Below are positions 11,440-24,060 of a stretch of DNA of 64,000 bases, piece after piece. The notes under the pieces were generated by a model. It saw only the letters and a program-made list of their open reading frames with translations, did no database searches and was not told the DNA's origin. This DNA comes from Cyclospora cayetanensis (lineage: Eukaryota; Apicomplexa; Conoidasida; Eucoccidiorida; Eimeriidae), in the NCBI RefSeq assembly GCF_002999335.1, contig NW_020312754.1, forward strand, positions 62,001 through 126,000. Reading direction: 5' to 3'. Numbering within the stretch: position 1 is the stretch's first letter; the number at the start of each line of letters is the position of its first letter. The translations under genes and the position numbers were made by a program.

Positions 11440-12940
11440 CCCATGGTTTTCCCCGTAAAGCCTGCGGAACCATCAGGACTAAAGCTTCAGGCGTCAAACC
11501 TACAGTCGACCATCGTTTATCATAGTCGCCTGCTTTTGCTTCTTGATCTTTGAGCGCACATTACTGTATACAGTCCAGCTGCTCTCAGTACATCCATTGC
11601 TATTGGTACCTGCTAACCCTGGGACACCGTATCCGGGCCCGTACAGCATAGAGGCTCCTCTGTGCAGACTAGGGACGGTGGGCTCCAACGGTCTAGAAAC
11701 GTGCTGTTATATTATAACCTTACTCTATACATGGAGAATACCAAGCCAAACAATTGGGTTTCTGTTAGACTAGAGTTGCAGTGCTACAGAAGAGTAATGT
11801 TGTTGTGCTTGGCTGTTCATGTGCAACAGGGTGGACTTATGGCCCATGGTTAGCCAGATCATAAAGGCACGCAAGACTCCAATCACGTATTTTTGACCCT
11901 CATTCGTACTGATGCTCCTAGACAATCCAAGACGCTTCCCGATATGAATTAAGAATATTCGGGTGAGTTCCTATGCTGTTGCAGAGCTGGAACAAGGGAT
12001 AAACCGGGGTATCTTGCTTGCTGAGTCTATCAACAGCGACATGAATGTCATCCTGACCCCTGAGGCCTGGCAGTTCTACAATATATTCCATTGTTAGATC
12101 ACTTTAAGTCCATTACGAGGCGAAAAGGTTTTGCAGAAGGCCGGGCTTATAAGAATGGTCCTTCTTCAACTGCGGGCAATCTGGGCATGATACTGCACAC
12201 CTGTATGCTACGAGACGCATCACAGACCATCGGAGAGGTCGTTGAAGCCTTTATGCTATAGTGTGTATCCCATCCTTGTTCAAGAGGCATGTTCATGGGG
12301 CTTGCCTAAAATGGCACTGCCGGGTCAGCAAGGAACTTTGCTAGTTCACAGCTGATTACCCTCAACGCCGTAGTGTATCACCCTCTTGTCATCCTGGACT
12401 TTGCCAGTAGCAGCGGCTGCATGGTTTGAAAGCAAGAGACTCATAGTATACAATAGCAACAGTGACTTACCACAATAGTGAGGCGCTGGGCGTCAGGCGA
12501 GCGCGTCGGCGACAGCGTTGGTGCTGCATTTGACTTAGCTCACTGCAAAGCCGTTCTGCAGCATGCGTACAATCCAGCCGAAAGTCTAGTATTATCAACA
12601 TATTCGAAGGTCTTCTAAAGATGCCTTAAACACCAATTATCGGTCTGAGGAGTAAAACGATGCACATACAGAGAGTGTCAGCACTTTTTCACATCCCCCA
12701 ACACCGGAAGGAGCTTGTTTTCCCGAATTGCATACCGTTGCCCAGTTTCAGTGAAGCACCAATCATAAATAGTAATTCAATGCCTTGGGAAACCCTCAAA
12801 GCGCTGGGAGAAAATATAATCCACCGCACTGCTATGTGTCTAGCATCAGTTGCTTGGGAAGAAGTGACGCCCACAATCCCCCCTGACCGAGCTGTGGGGT
12901 GGCCACAAAGCGTCCTTATTGTAACAGCCAATTCTTAAAT
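11440..12940 (-). mobile_element. Decayed Ty3/gypsy (chromovirus-like) pol: RNase H and integrase
   Basis: The minus strand carries recognisable but stop- and frameshift-ridden pol protein. RNase H at about 12785-12650 includes RYAIREN-KLLPVLGDVKK followed by LYVHRFTPQTDN, the usual end of the Ty3/gypsy RNase H with its TDH-like motif. Integrase follows: CPDCPQLKK then GLLQNL (zinc-binding and linker region, about 12195-12140), D-I-HVAVDRLSKQ (catalytic core, about 12050-12014), and a C-terminal DYDKRW...LVLM segment near 11530-11460. The order RNase H then integrase matches Ty3/gypsy elements; chromovirus-like elements are known from Eimeria. No intact frame remains, so this is a fossil. Reverse transcriptase, gag and the LTRs were not identified. 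Confidence 0.72.
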
Positions 12941-13026
12941 CCGATTACGGAGCACCGGTTTTTTAGGTAAACCAGTTAGAAAAACAGCGATCTTACCATA
13001 TCCCAGAATGAACTTCAGTAATAAGC

Positions 13027-14195
13027 TGGCCCACAGAACTCTGCAGGGTTTTCGCGGGTGCACAAAAGTAAAGGCCACGCTTTTATGATGCAGCGTTTTC
13101 GGTCCTGGCTCAATTTTCCTTATTCAAAGCACTGAATATAAAGAATACAACTGCTATTACAAAAAACAAAGCGGAAAAGTGCATGCATCTACGTGCTTGT
13201 CCTGCACCAGTTGAGGCGCACGTCCTAGCTGCCTTAGCTACTCTTGAACGCGTCCGCTTAACAATCACAAGGTCTCGTCCACACACGCATCCATTCACGC
13301 TACTTGATAGGCTCACTAAAACCACGCTGCAGCTTAATTAGCACATCATCAGGCAAGCAGTCCACTAATTGTGGAAGTCCCTCGAGTCTGTTGCTTACGC
13401 GCTGAGTCGTTACCCAGCCTGCAACCACCTGACGTGACACTTTGAGTACACCCGTGATACACCACTAGAAAAGCAGCTGCCCGTCCGCACTTTGGCTTTT
13501 GCAGGGAGAGCTGACTATTCTGAACAAAACGATTTATTGAGTGATTTCGCGCTTTAGCATTGTCAGTTCCTCCAAGCCTTGCAGTTGAGGTGAGCTCGGC
13601 ATAAAGCGATGACTCAGGGCTTCTATGAAGGATTGAACTACAGCAGTCCCTACAGGTAATGAATTTCTCTACATGAACAGAGCAACCATTGAGGCGCCTC
13701 TCCCTTCACCAACCTTTTCGCAAGAAGCCCTCCTTTCTTTTCTTCTCGCGGTGTACCAAATGAGGTATATGTTCAACTGGCGAGCGATATCTCCGAGTGC
13801 TTGCCCAGCCTTCCTTCTTGTCGGCCCATCCCTATAGGCACACCCATAGACATTTAATTGGACAGCAAATCATGCCTGTCTAAAAGCTGAGGAGACATTG
13901 CGTCCACATCGGCTTGCAAGCTGCCCTCCGTCTCTCCAAGAGGCGGAGCATTATTGTCAACTTCAAGCTCCGAAGTTTTGTTATCTGATTGTGTCGGAAG
14001 AAAACCGGATAATCGAATCACCAAATGACTTGTTCAAAGCAGGCAACTGTGGAAGGGAAAACTGGCATTCCATTGCATTCACAGCCAGTGGATGAGCAGA
14101 AAGCACTTGCATAAAAATTTGCGGTGGTACTAAATAAAGTTTTATTTGAAGTGTCCGTAAGGAGAAGCTTAGCCTTATTTTCAACGCAAACTCAG
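13027..14195. repeat. 1.17 kb dispersed repeat, left copy
   Basis: Matches the reverse complement of about 22900-24055 almost base for base, with mainly transition differences (I estimate well over 90% identity from aligned stretches). Weaker similarity continues to about 14300. It contains one short open frame on each strand that is preserved in both copies, but no recognisable protein. It directly abuts the decayed retrotransposon. Confidence 0.92.
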
Positions 14196-14299
14196 CATAA
14201 GATTGATAGGTCTGGAGCGCTTTATATTTCCTGCCCACACCCCTAAGGTTTCCACTGTTGGGGGTAAAGGACAGCTAGGGTGAGCGCAGCTGCACTCTT

Positions 14300-15654
14300 A
14301 AAGCTTTAAGAACTTTCACAGCTAGTTGCACACACATGCAATCTGGCACACGACCCCTATATCAATTCGTATGATACTAAAAGCACCACTTTGCGAAAAG
14401 TAAGGTATGCGAACACACAGTGCAGTGAGTTAATCCTTCACTAATTCCTAATGAAGAATTGAAGGCGAGGTAAATAGTGCCGAAGTGTACATCAGCCCGA
14501 ACAAAACATGTGTATTGAGGACAAAACTAAATCTTTACTCCGTGAAACAATTGTAGTAGATAGTGCCGGAGTGTGGATTAGCCCGCTACATTTGCGTGCC
14601 TTTACTGCCCGAGGTTTGGTGCGGAGAGCTGAGGTACGGTAGGTCCGTTCAAACTAAAGCCTTTCAGGTACATATTTAGTAGCTTTAGGTGAATGTCTGG
14701 GGTTTTTGAAGCTGTACAGCTTGAACGAGTCACTTGAAGGGAGAGACTCCGAGGGTGTTTTTAGGGCCTTGGAAGTCGAGCCATTATTCTCTACTCCATT
14801 TAAAGCCCATGCACAGTCAGTTGCCATGGGCTGGTAGCTCTGCATGAGTTGTCCCAGTTAAGCTCTAGTGGTGTAGATTATTTCTCACTAAAGACCAATA
14901 TCCTCCATAAAGCTCGGATTCTTAGCCTTTTGCTAGAAGCGGTGGAGGTTACGTGCGTAGCGCTGGAAGCAACCGCAATAGCAGCAGCATCCGGATACGT
15001 ACTGATTCAACAACACAATCCTCAACGTGCTTCGGCGCCCTAGTATATCTCTAGAAGCGTCTAGTAGGTAAATCCCTACAAGCTACTCTCGATTGCAGGA
15101 GGAAATTTGTGGATCGCCCTGCAAGCTGTTTGAACAAGGTATGAATGGGTGCAGTCCAGGTCGAGGTACAGTGCAAATCGTGTCTTGAACTTGAGTTGCT
15201 AGCCTGCTCTCAGTGTTCTTTTCCTTTAGTGTTACTTCCAGTTATTACCCCCGACATCGACTGAGGGAGAACCGCTAGCTTTTTGTTGTTTGTTGTTTAT
15301 TGTCGGGTAATAACGCTTTTTGGCAGATGTGAAGATCGGCTTTTGAGCGGGTTGCAGTTGGGCATATATTCGCGGGGCCACAAGAATTGTCCATCAGCAA
15401 ATGACACCAGAGATGAAAAACAGACTTTACGAGTCGACTAGGGCAAGCTTTTGTGTTGCCAAGAGCTTCACCGCTTCTTACATACACTTGCCAGTTTCTT
15501 TGTGCACAGAGACATCTAGTCTATTAGAACACTTGAAGTCTCCTGTTGCCCCAGAGTTCGGAGAAATCTTTCGTTACTCTATCCAGCAGTACAGCGCAAA
15601 ACGTTGGCATAAGCGCTATGTGGCTGTTGTACTAGTAGAGGAGAGGCCTCGAAT
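14300..15654. other. Gene-poor stretch before the coiled-coil gene
   Basis: Contains the short duplication and the presumed promoter of the gene starting at 15655. A 188-codon open frame at 15401-15967 on + overlaps the first two exons of that gene in another frame and is probably a shadow. Nothing else is supported. Confidence 0.4.
14473..14586 (+). repeat. Short direct duplication
   Basis: Two 27-base units about 86 bases apart share AATAGTGCCG-AGTGT--AT-AGCCCG with a few differences. Just upstream lies a small palindromic stretch (TTCACTAATTCCTAATGAAG). No gene is associated. Confidence 0.6.
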
Positions 15655-18600
15655 ATGCCTACAAACAACGGCCGGCTCAGCCGCTCAATGGGAGGCGAAG
15701 GCAGCGGTAACATCAAGCTGTAGTGGTTTGTCATATCTCCGCATGCTGGTCCTCCTAAAGGTGTCCCTCAGTGCGCGCCAGGTAACTTTAAGGAGACTGG
15801 TGATAAATTTATCCAAATCGATGCGAGGAACTGGAAGGAAAAGGCAAGGATGCAAGACTACAGCTGCTGCGCCCAAGGCCCAGTCAGCTTACCATCGAGC
15901 CGCCTACCCCACGCGCTTCAGATGTATGTATACCACGTCTTCGAACACCTCTTTTATAGGCATTTGAGAATTTTTAGAATGCTTGGAAAGCAAGAGTATA
16001 TCCCAAAGGCTTCATTGTTCCACATGTCTGCACATATCACTGACCAGCGGGCCGCTCTTCCTGCCCCTCGTACTCGTGCGGAAGGCAAAACACAGAACGT
16101 CGCATGAAGCCTCTTCGCCTGAGGAGGTGACACGAGACAGGCCAACAAGGCCCACTATACACGCTGCTTTTTTGTGTCTCTCTGCGAAGATCCGCCGCGT
16201 CTCGGCAGCATCGACGCTCGAGACACCCGATCTTCGACGATCAGACTAAGAGAAGGAAAGCAGAACAATTGCCTTCATGCACCGCTCAAGCTCTTCACCT
16301 CGTTCGCCCCTTGATTTTATAAAAGCTACAGTCTAATTGTCGTACTCAGCTATCGCATTTCCTACGGGATCCTCACTGTAACCTCCACTTCTCCGATTCC
16401 CTGCCCGGCTACGCCCTTCAGTCGACTTTTCACCTCTCCTATGTTTTTTCACGCTGATTGCCACTCTAGCGTTACAGACTTCACTACACATGAAGGCCCT
16501 GACTTATCGTGGCCTCCGTAATGGACCATCTCACCTTTCCCTTAAACCGTGTTTGAGCTGCGGGAATTATGTGCGTCTGCATAGAGGAGAACGCGCTCAT
16601 GAGGCTCCACAAGGACGAATATGCAACAGTCGATCGCTTGGAGCAAGAGCTTCAGTGTACGCAATGAACGTGGACTCTCTGTCTTCCCATTCTCTCTTAC
16701 ATACTCCAAAATCCGGGGGCTGTTCAGTTTTTAGGGATCATCACTTCGCTCCTAGTTCCTGTGTTATCTCGCAGCGCTGAGGGAGGATGAGTCACATCTG
16801 CGTGAGACGTGGTACTTGCTAGGCGACGAGCTGTACGTGTACACCAACCCTGGCCAGTGATCCCCCCTCTGCCCTATTCCCGATGTAGCCCCCGATTAGC
16901 TTTCCAGAACCGTGTAGTTCTGTGGATTCTAGTATGTGCAGACGACAGAGTGAGGTCGCCAATCGAAGGGTGAGGCAGGGACTTACTAGAAGCACCCGAA
17001 GACGTGGACAGATGGAGGCAACACGTCTCCCCTCTCAGAGAAAAGAATGTTCTTTGGCTACGACCCAGCCAGCGGGGGTCTCTAGAACTACCACAGTGGA
17101 TCTCAACGAAATCCTGTTGCATAATCTGCAGAGGAACACTTGGGTGGGCCTACAACGCAACCTCATGAATGCTGAGTCCGCCCTTTGTTTCTTACATTCT
17201 TGAGGAGCGTGGAGTTCCCATATTGCCAGACCAGCTCAGTCGCCTTTTTCGTCTAGCTGCACCTGCCCAGCGATGTACTTTACTGTGCTTGCACAATCTG
17301 CCGCAGAAGAATTTTGGGCTGCAAGTACGCCTATTGAAAGGAGGCAGCGTTGTGGCTTCGAACGGTGCGCTTGAATTCTTTACTCACCTTACAACTCCCT
17401 TGAACCCTAGACGACATAGCACAAAAGCAAAAAAGGCTCCTAGGTCTTGCAAGAGGGCCATCCGGCTAGACGTCCAAGGGAAGATCCTCAGATTGTGCGA
17501 AGAGGCCTACAGCGCTTTTCTGTGCTTCCCAACTCCGTTGCTTCAGCTGTTCCTGCAGCACCTTCGAGCTGCACCCCAGCGGCGCCCACAGAACAAGTTG
17601 CATCAGCACCCAGCTCTAGTACCGATTTGGCTACTAATGCTTTGGGGGAGAGAGATACCCGCCTGGTACCCCGGCAGGCTTTGCATGGGGTCGCCCTTAA
17701 CAGAGGCTCAGCACAGAATGAAGAGGGTAGAACGCAACATCGCACCTCCGGCGGCGTTGTACTTGCTTCTGCGCACAACAGAAGTCTTTCCAAAGCTGTA
17801 GACTTGGAAGACCTTTGTGGGTATTGCACAATGCCTCCGAGAGTTTGTAGCCGCTCACAGAGGCACTGTGGTGAGCCAAGTCCACGCCAAGCATCACAAT
17901 TGAAGCGGCTTCCAACGGCTTTACCCGTGGTGCATGCAACAAAGGAGAGAGTTCACAACACGGAATCTTCCTCCGGTGCAGGAGAATTGGAGGACATGTT
18001 GGAAGGGCAACGACAGTGGACAGAAAAATTGTTCGGAGATCTGCGTTCCCCCCCCGGGGCATCACTGCACCAAACATCCAAGCCCATGCAAGCAGTATTT
18101 TATCCTCACTCAATAGAACGAGCAGTGGATCAGACTGACAAGGGAGAAGGTTTGCTGCAGCAGCAGACCCTTCCGCACCTGGACCATCACGGGGTCCACG
18201 CGAGTCAGCGGAATCATCCCTTCTCTCTACAGCAGCGAGAAGGACGCCAAAAACACACTGTACGTTGGCTCTTAATTCCCTAATTGCATGCAGGCACAAA
18301 AACGAGATCCATATGCTTTCGCTGTCCGGGGTTGCAGCAACAGTAGCTGCCAGCACGGTAGGGTGATATTAGTCTAGGAGACGGCGAGAGGATTCACGGA
18401 GCCATGCACCTAAGAGCGCTAAGTTGATACCTTGTATTTTAGGTGAGTGGAGACAAATTTGGAGGCATCTGTGAGCACTTATTGACGCGTGTATTTGTCC
18501 ATAAGATTCACTCTCAGGAAAACATAAGAGCGTTGAGGGAGCTTGACATGGATGATGGAAATATCTCAGGAGACCAAGACACAGTGGTACTGCAGCGAAA

Positions 18601-20461
18601 GCTCCTGCAAATGGTCTTGCGCGAGCTGCAGACGTTGCCGCAGCAATCCCCCACAGAGCAAAAATCGGGGCAGCAAAGTCTCCTAGTCCAGGATATGCAG
18701 CAGCAAAGCAAAACCGATGTGCAGTTGCACAACCAGCTCTTCAGGTCACGAGAGCGAATGAAGCAGTTTAACTCCCTTGTGCAGAAGCAGCATCAGCAGA
18801 ATGGCGCGGCTCAGACGAATGTCGGGCGTTCGCAAAAGCAGCAGCACGAACAAGGGAAACGTTGCATCGTGAACGATATGCCTCATCGCCATGGACAGTT
18901 GGCGACTATGCACGACGCAACTTTGGAAGCAGTTTCCTCTCCGCCTCCATTCACTGTGTGCCCTCTCCGCAAGATGGACGGAGACAGGACTCCTGACAGT
19001 TCCGCAGTGGGCTCTCCGTTCCATGGCGAAATGCGTTGTGACAAACAACAGACCCAGTAAGTCAGTCTGAATCCCCCGCTTGTTCGCAAGAGCGACTGCA
19101 CACGCAGGCTTATAAATGCAGGCCTAGGTAGGCCGGAAGGAGTCAGGGCGCAGCGCAACCACAGAACTAGACACTTTTCTGGCATGCGGTTGCTGTGATG
19201 ACCCTGCAACACATGATGGCTTGACTATTTCCGCATGTGCTTCTAGCTTTTCTTTACCTTTCGTGCGTCCACCTTGCGAGAAGTAGTAGTGTAACGTCAC
19301 TTTTAGTAGCTTGCTTTTCACTCTCTTTAGGAGCCAAGTTGTCTAAACATCTAGCAGAATTTCGGTCTGTAGAAGTCTCGGTATGACTCTCTTGTCGTCG
19401 CTAGCTCTCCACTCTCTACCTCGGGATAGACAATTGTAATGCATATGTGTGTCTTAGTCTCCCTGTTCGTCACAACGTCAATAATTGCCTATTTGATTTT
19501 AATCATTTGTCTCTGCGCACGACCTATGTAAGCCTGTTGCCCTAAATGCGTCAGCCTCTTCTTTTGCCTTTATGACTCGGTCTTTTCGTATGCCCTCCGC
19601 CCCTTCCTTTTATCCACCTTCGATCTTACCGTCAAGCTGGTCATATCGTTCAGTTTCTCTTACAACTCCTTTATGCCCCCATCTCACATTTTCTGTGCCT
19701 ATGGTTCTAAAGCCATGAATTTCCTCGGCACCCGGTGTTCTCTGAGTCTCTTTATTTACTACCCTCTCAGCAGAATCCGTAAATCTCTCTGTCATTGTGT
19801 CTGCAGGTTAGGCTGTAGCGCTGGTGTAGCTTGTTTGTCTGATTTGGTGGAACAAAAGCAGTGCGAACTTCTTTCGACAGTTAAAAACGTGGGTCCCTTT
19901 ATCCTTTTATTTACTTCAGCTGGTTAGCACGACCGGTATCCCGCTCATATGTAGCTACAACTCACAATGTCTGTTCTTTTGTAGAGTTGTCAGCCTGCAC
20001 TTCTCTGGAAAGTCTTGCTGGGGGCCTCGAGGCGGTACCACTTCTGAAAACAGTGTTGGATACAAGCTGTATGTATGTTTGACATTTTTGTTTGGACGAT
20101 CAGGAGCTGGCACAGATAGACCAACTTGAAAAACACTACATTGCCCTCCAGCAAGACATCGAGAGACTTGCGTGGGTTTTAGAAGCTTCAAACACTTCCA
20201 CTACAGAGCAAGACGCCTACACCTGCATTTTTATGGCGGAGCCACATAGTTACAAGTTGTGAGACGTAGTCATTCTGCAATTACGAATCATCGAGGCGGG
20301 GTAGACAGAGGCATTCACTGATGGTGAATGTAGCAACAAGGGAAATGAGGGGGAGGGGACATGTATGTCGCCTGATTCCATTTATGGTTATTGCTTGCAG
20401 CGTACAAGCAAAGTCCCTCCGGAGGGAAAATGCGACACTGCTAGGACAGTGCAATCTTTAG
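15655..20461 (+). CDS. Multi-exon coiled-coil protein, unknown function
   Basis: Not a family I can name. Phase-consistent exons at the 5' end are 15655-15706 and 15782-15923, then an exon from 16190. In the middle are 16587-16656, 16775-16856, 16942-16969 and 17039 to about 17143. After an unresolved stretch come about 17440-18259, 18443-19056, 19807-19888, 19987-20052, 20104-20171 and 20401-20461 (TAG). The protein begins MPTNNGRLSRSMGGEGSG. Short coiled-coil pieces follow (VDRLEQELQSLREDESHLRE, then WYLLGDELYVYTNPG), then a Ser/Pro/Ala-rich region and a Gln-rich region after a compact segment (GICEHLLTRVFVHKIHSQEN). It ends in a clear coiled coil (LEKHYIALQQDIERLAVQAK). Exact phase agreement over the last six exons makes this part strong; 16200-16580 and 17144-17440 are not settled. 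A structural or scaffold role is possible but only inferred. Confidence 0.72.
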
Positions 20462-22779
20462 GATGTCTGCAATCGAGAGATCACTACTAAGCCTTGGGGG
20501 CGCTTTTCTAGTTTACCCAGGGCCTTAAAACGAGGCCTCACCGGGAGTAAAATGTGCACTATAAAACAAGTAGACTCCACTAAATCATGTAGCTGCCGTA
20601 AGGGTCTGTCTTACTCAGAACAGCGCCAATATTGTTTTATGCCAACAATATGCTTGAAGCACATGCAGAGCATTGCCACTCCCGTACGACTGCTTTTTCC
20701 TTCCTCAGCCCATGGCTGTTTCGCATTCTTAGTATGTCACCATAGTATTTCGAAGATTCAGCTAGGGTTTCTGGTTCACTCATAAGTATTCTGATCTTTC
20801 ATTTTGTCATCCCAGCGCGTTGGGGTGTCCCCGAGCACTCCACCACATCTTGCTCCCCTTCCCCGCCCCAGCTTACCGTATGGACTCGATTCCCTTGTCG
20901 GTAGTTTCCCTGTTTTCTCTTACTACCACTTAGCTACAAAATGTGCCATTTCTTGCATGCGCCTGACTCCAAAATTGTTTCGCAACGCAGTCAGGATCTT
21001 GGAGCATTGGCACACGTGGCCCCTCCCACACCGCTGTACCCATCCCAATAGTATTCGCTCGTACTTCCACGAATTCTGCCACAATGGTTCCCGCCTTTCA
21101 GACTTCTGTAGCCATGTCCAATTGCTGGCATCTGTGCTCTAAACTGAGTAGGGCACGAAGAGAGAGCCGAATGATTTTCTCCCCCCAGTCCTCCGCCCTT
21201 GAGTCATAGTCTGCAGGAGCCCAAAACCTTTGGGTTGTTGAAGGGCAAAAGCAAATGGCGCTGAGCATCTTATTAAGAAATTAGGGCCTGAATTCACGCA
21301 GGAGAAAACAAATGCCATTTGCCGACGAGTGCACAGATGTATACTACCACCTACCTGCATACATAGTTCGACCTCATAGGTTCGAAGTTGTGTTTGTCTC
21401 AAAGCGGTCTACACAGCTTCCATTTTGCTGCAGATTTGTTTCAACGTTTATTCTCTGGGTTTCTTTGTACGATATCCGGTGTGGAAATTTCCTCTAGTAC
21501 CCACTATTAGGAGGACTTTTAGGCCTCGGGGATCATGCAGAAGACCGTGAGCTCGATTGCATTCCGAACAGGTGTGGCAGCTGTAGGTCAATTTTGGTGC
21601 TGCTCCAAGCGTGCTTAACACGATGATGCAACAATAATCTCTAGTGAGGGGCCAGTGCGCGCTTGGGGATCCGAAAAAGCCAATGCCTGCTCTCCACATG
21701 CCTCCTAGAAGCCTTACATAACACGGCCTCATGAAATAATTAAAGTTTTCCTGCTTGTGGAAGTGGTCACAATTTGTCCCGACGTCATAGGGACTACTTT
21801 CGTCGTACCCACACCCCTCTTCTCACACAACAGGTTATGGCGCGCCTGCAAGTCTGACCCCAGTGCCTCTACGGTATGCACGGACTTCCTTACTACAAGC
21901 AACCTAACGCTTCAAGGCAACACCCATGTCTACGCAAAATTAAAACTTGAATACTGTTTTGACCATCAATGGTGGACTCTTGATGCAAAGCGAATATCCA
22001 CTTACATTTTATACAGTAGCAGAAATTCCCTAGGTGCAGCCTAATTAAAGGGCTATCGACACCAGTAGCTAATAAATACCTTGCGTAGCTGGAATAATTG
22101 TGGACATTGACTCTATTTTGCTGCAGTTGCATACAGATTCAGATGGCGAAGTTCTTTGACAAAGAAATTAAGCTTGGCAGCGTTGAAGAATCACCATAAG
22201 GCAAAACCAAAATTTCAGCGCGGTTAGCGCGTCCACGTAGTCTCAGTAAACGCCAGTGAGCTGGGAGCCCTAACTGTCTTGGTGAATTTTATAATTTTAC
22301 TGCATCTTAATTCTTCAACGACGACCGTGTTTTTGACTAATTTTCTTTTTCAGCTTAACCGTCGGGAACCGTATGCAACTGCATCAAAGTCTGAAAGAAT
22401 TTCTTTCACAAGTAGTCTAGTCAAGCAAGCTATATATTGGCTGCTGGTGTGGATACACCTGTACCTGCTTGGATTTTTCTCTAGGTTTCGTCGGCCCTGC
22501 TGGACTAAGCGCGCAGGGGCCCTGGTTCCTAAGGTGTTGGTGTCTAGAACTCGCCATTAATTGCCAGGAGTTTAATCGGTCAAGCTTTACTTGGGCACTT
22601 TCTTATAAACTAAAATATACTCAAGCAAGAATTATTGAACACATAGGTCGTTGACTTGTCTGTTCGAAAGGTTTTCTACTGCACAGTACTATTAGCTAAA
22701 TGCAATACGATGTAATGTTGTGTGCATACGCGAGTGAGTTCTCCTTGAAACTAACGGCGAATGCTAGAAATGCCTAGTA
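20462..22779. other. Gene-poor stretch with a possible integrase remnant
   Basis: Follows the end of the coiled-coil gene. On the minus strand at about 21700-21500 a frame reads LTRDYCC, then SCHTCSECNR and HGLL, resembling the HHCC zinc-binding end of a Ty3/gypsy integrase, but the match is short. No gene with splice-consistent exons was found. Confidence 0.35.
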
Positions 22780-22899
22780 AGCGCAGCTGCGCTTATCCTA
22801 ACTGCTTCTATTTCCTGATTTGAGAGCCGTTAGGAGGGAGGGCGGGGAACAGAGGGAGCTCTTTTTAAATGATACTCAGTAGCTGTGTAGTAAGTTAGC

Positions 22900-24055
22900 G
22901 CTGAAAATAAATTTACGCTTCTCCTTACGGACACTTCAAATAAAACTTTACTTAGTAGCACCGCAAATTTTTATGCAAGTGCTTTCTGCTCATCCACTGG
23001 CTGTGAATGCAATGGAATGCCAGTTTTCCCTTCCACAGTTGCCTGCTTTAAACAAGTCATTTGGTAATTCGATCAGCCGGTTTTCTTCTGACACAATCAG
23101 ATAACAAAAATTCGGAGCTTGGAGCTGACAATAATGCTCCGCCTCTTGGAGAGACGGAGGGCAGCTTGCAAGCCGATATGGACGCAATGTCTCCTCAGCT
23201 TTTAGACAGGCATGATTAGCTGTCCAATTAAATGTCTATGGGTGTGCCTATAGGGATGGGCCGACAAGAAGGAAGGCTGGGCAAGCACTCGGAGATATCG
23301 TTCGCCAGTTGAACATGTACCTCATTTGGTACACCGCGAGAAGAAAAGAAAGGAGGGCTTCTTGCGAAAAGGTTGGTGAAGGGAGAGGCGCCTCAATGGT
23401 TGCTCTGTTCATGTAGAGAAAGTCATCACCTGTAGGGACTGCTGTAGTTCAATCCTTCATGGAAGCCCTCAGTCATCGCTTTATGCCGAGCTCACCTCAA
23501 CTGCAAGGCTTGGAGGAACTGACAATGCTAAAGCACGAAATCACTCAATAAATCGTTTTGTTCAGAATAGTCAGCTCTCCCTGCAAAAGCCAAAGTGCGG
23601 ACGGGCAGCTGCTTTTCTAGTGGTGTATCACGGGTGTACTCAAAGTGTCACGTCAGGTGGTTGCAGGCTGGGTAACGACTCAGCGCGTAAGCAACAGACT
23701 CGAGGGACTTCCACAATTAGTGGACTGCTTGCCTGATAATGTGCTGATTAAGCTGCAGCGTGGTTTTAGTGAGCCTATCAAGTAGCGTGAATGGATGCGT
23801 GTGTGGACGAGACCTTATGATCGTTAAGCGGACGCGTTCAAGAGTAGCTAAGGCAGCTAGGACGTGCGCCTCAACTGGTGCAGGACAAGCACGTAAAGGC
23901 ACGCACTGTTCCGCTTTGTTTTTTGTGATAGCAGTTGTATTCCTTATGTTCAGTGCTTTGAATAAGGAAAATTGAGCCAGGACCGAAAACGCTGCATCAT
24001 AAAAGCGTGGCCTTTACTTTTGCGCACCCGCGAAAATCCTGCAGAGTTCTATGGG
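22900..24055. repeat. 1.17 kb dispersed repeat, right copy (inverted)
   Basis: Reverse complement of 13027-14195. The outer boundary next to the CTGCAGAGTTCTATGGGC stretch is sharp: sequence beyond about 24060 no longer matches. Toward lower coordinates the match fades gradually, with a shared GCGCAGCTGC core again near 22780. The two copies lie in opposite orientation about 8.7 kb apart. Confidence 0.92.
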
Positions 24056-24060
24056 CCTGC

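Noticed and set aside
15401..15967. 188-codon plus-strand frame
   Set aside because: Overlaps two exons of the coiled-coil gene that fit better by start codon, splice sites and phase.
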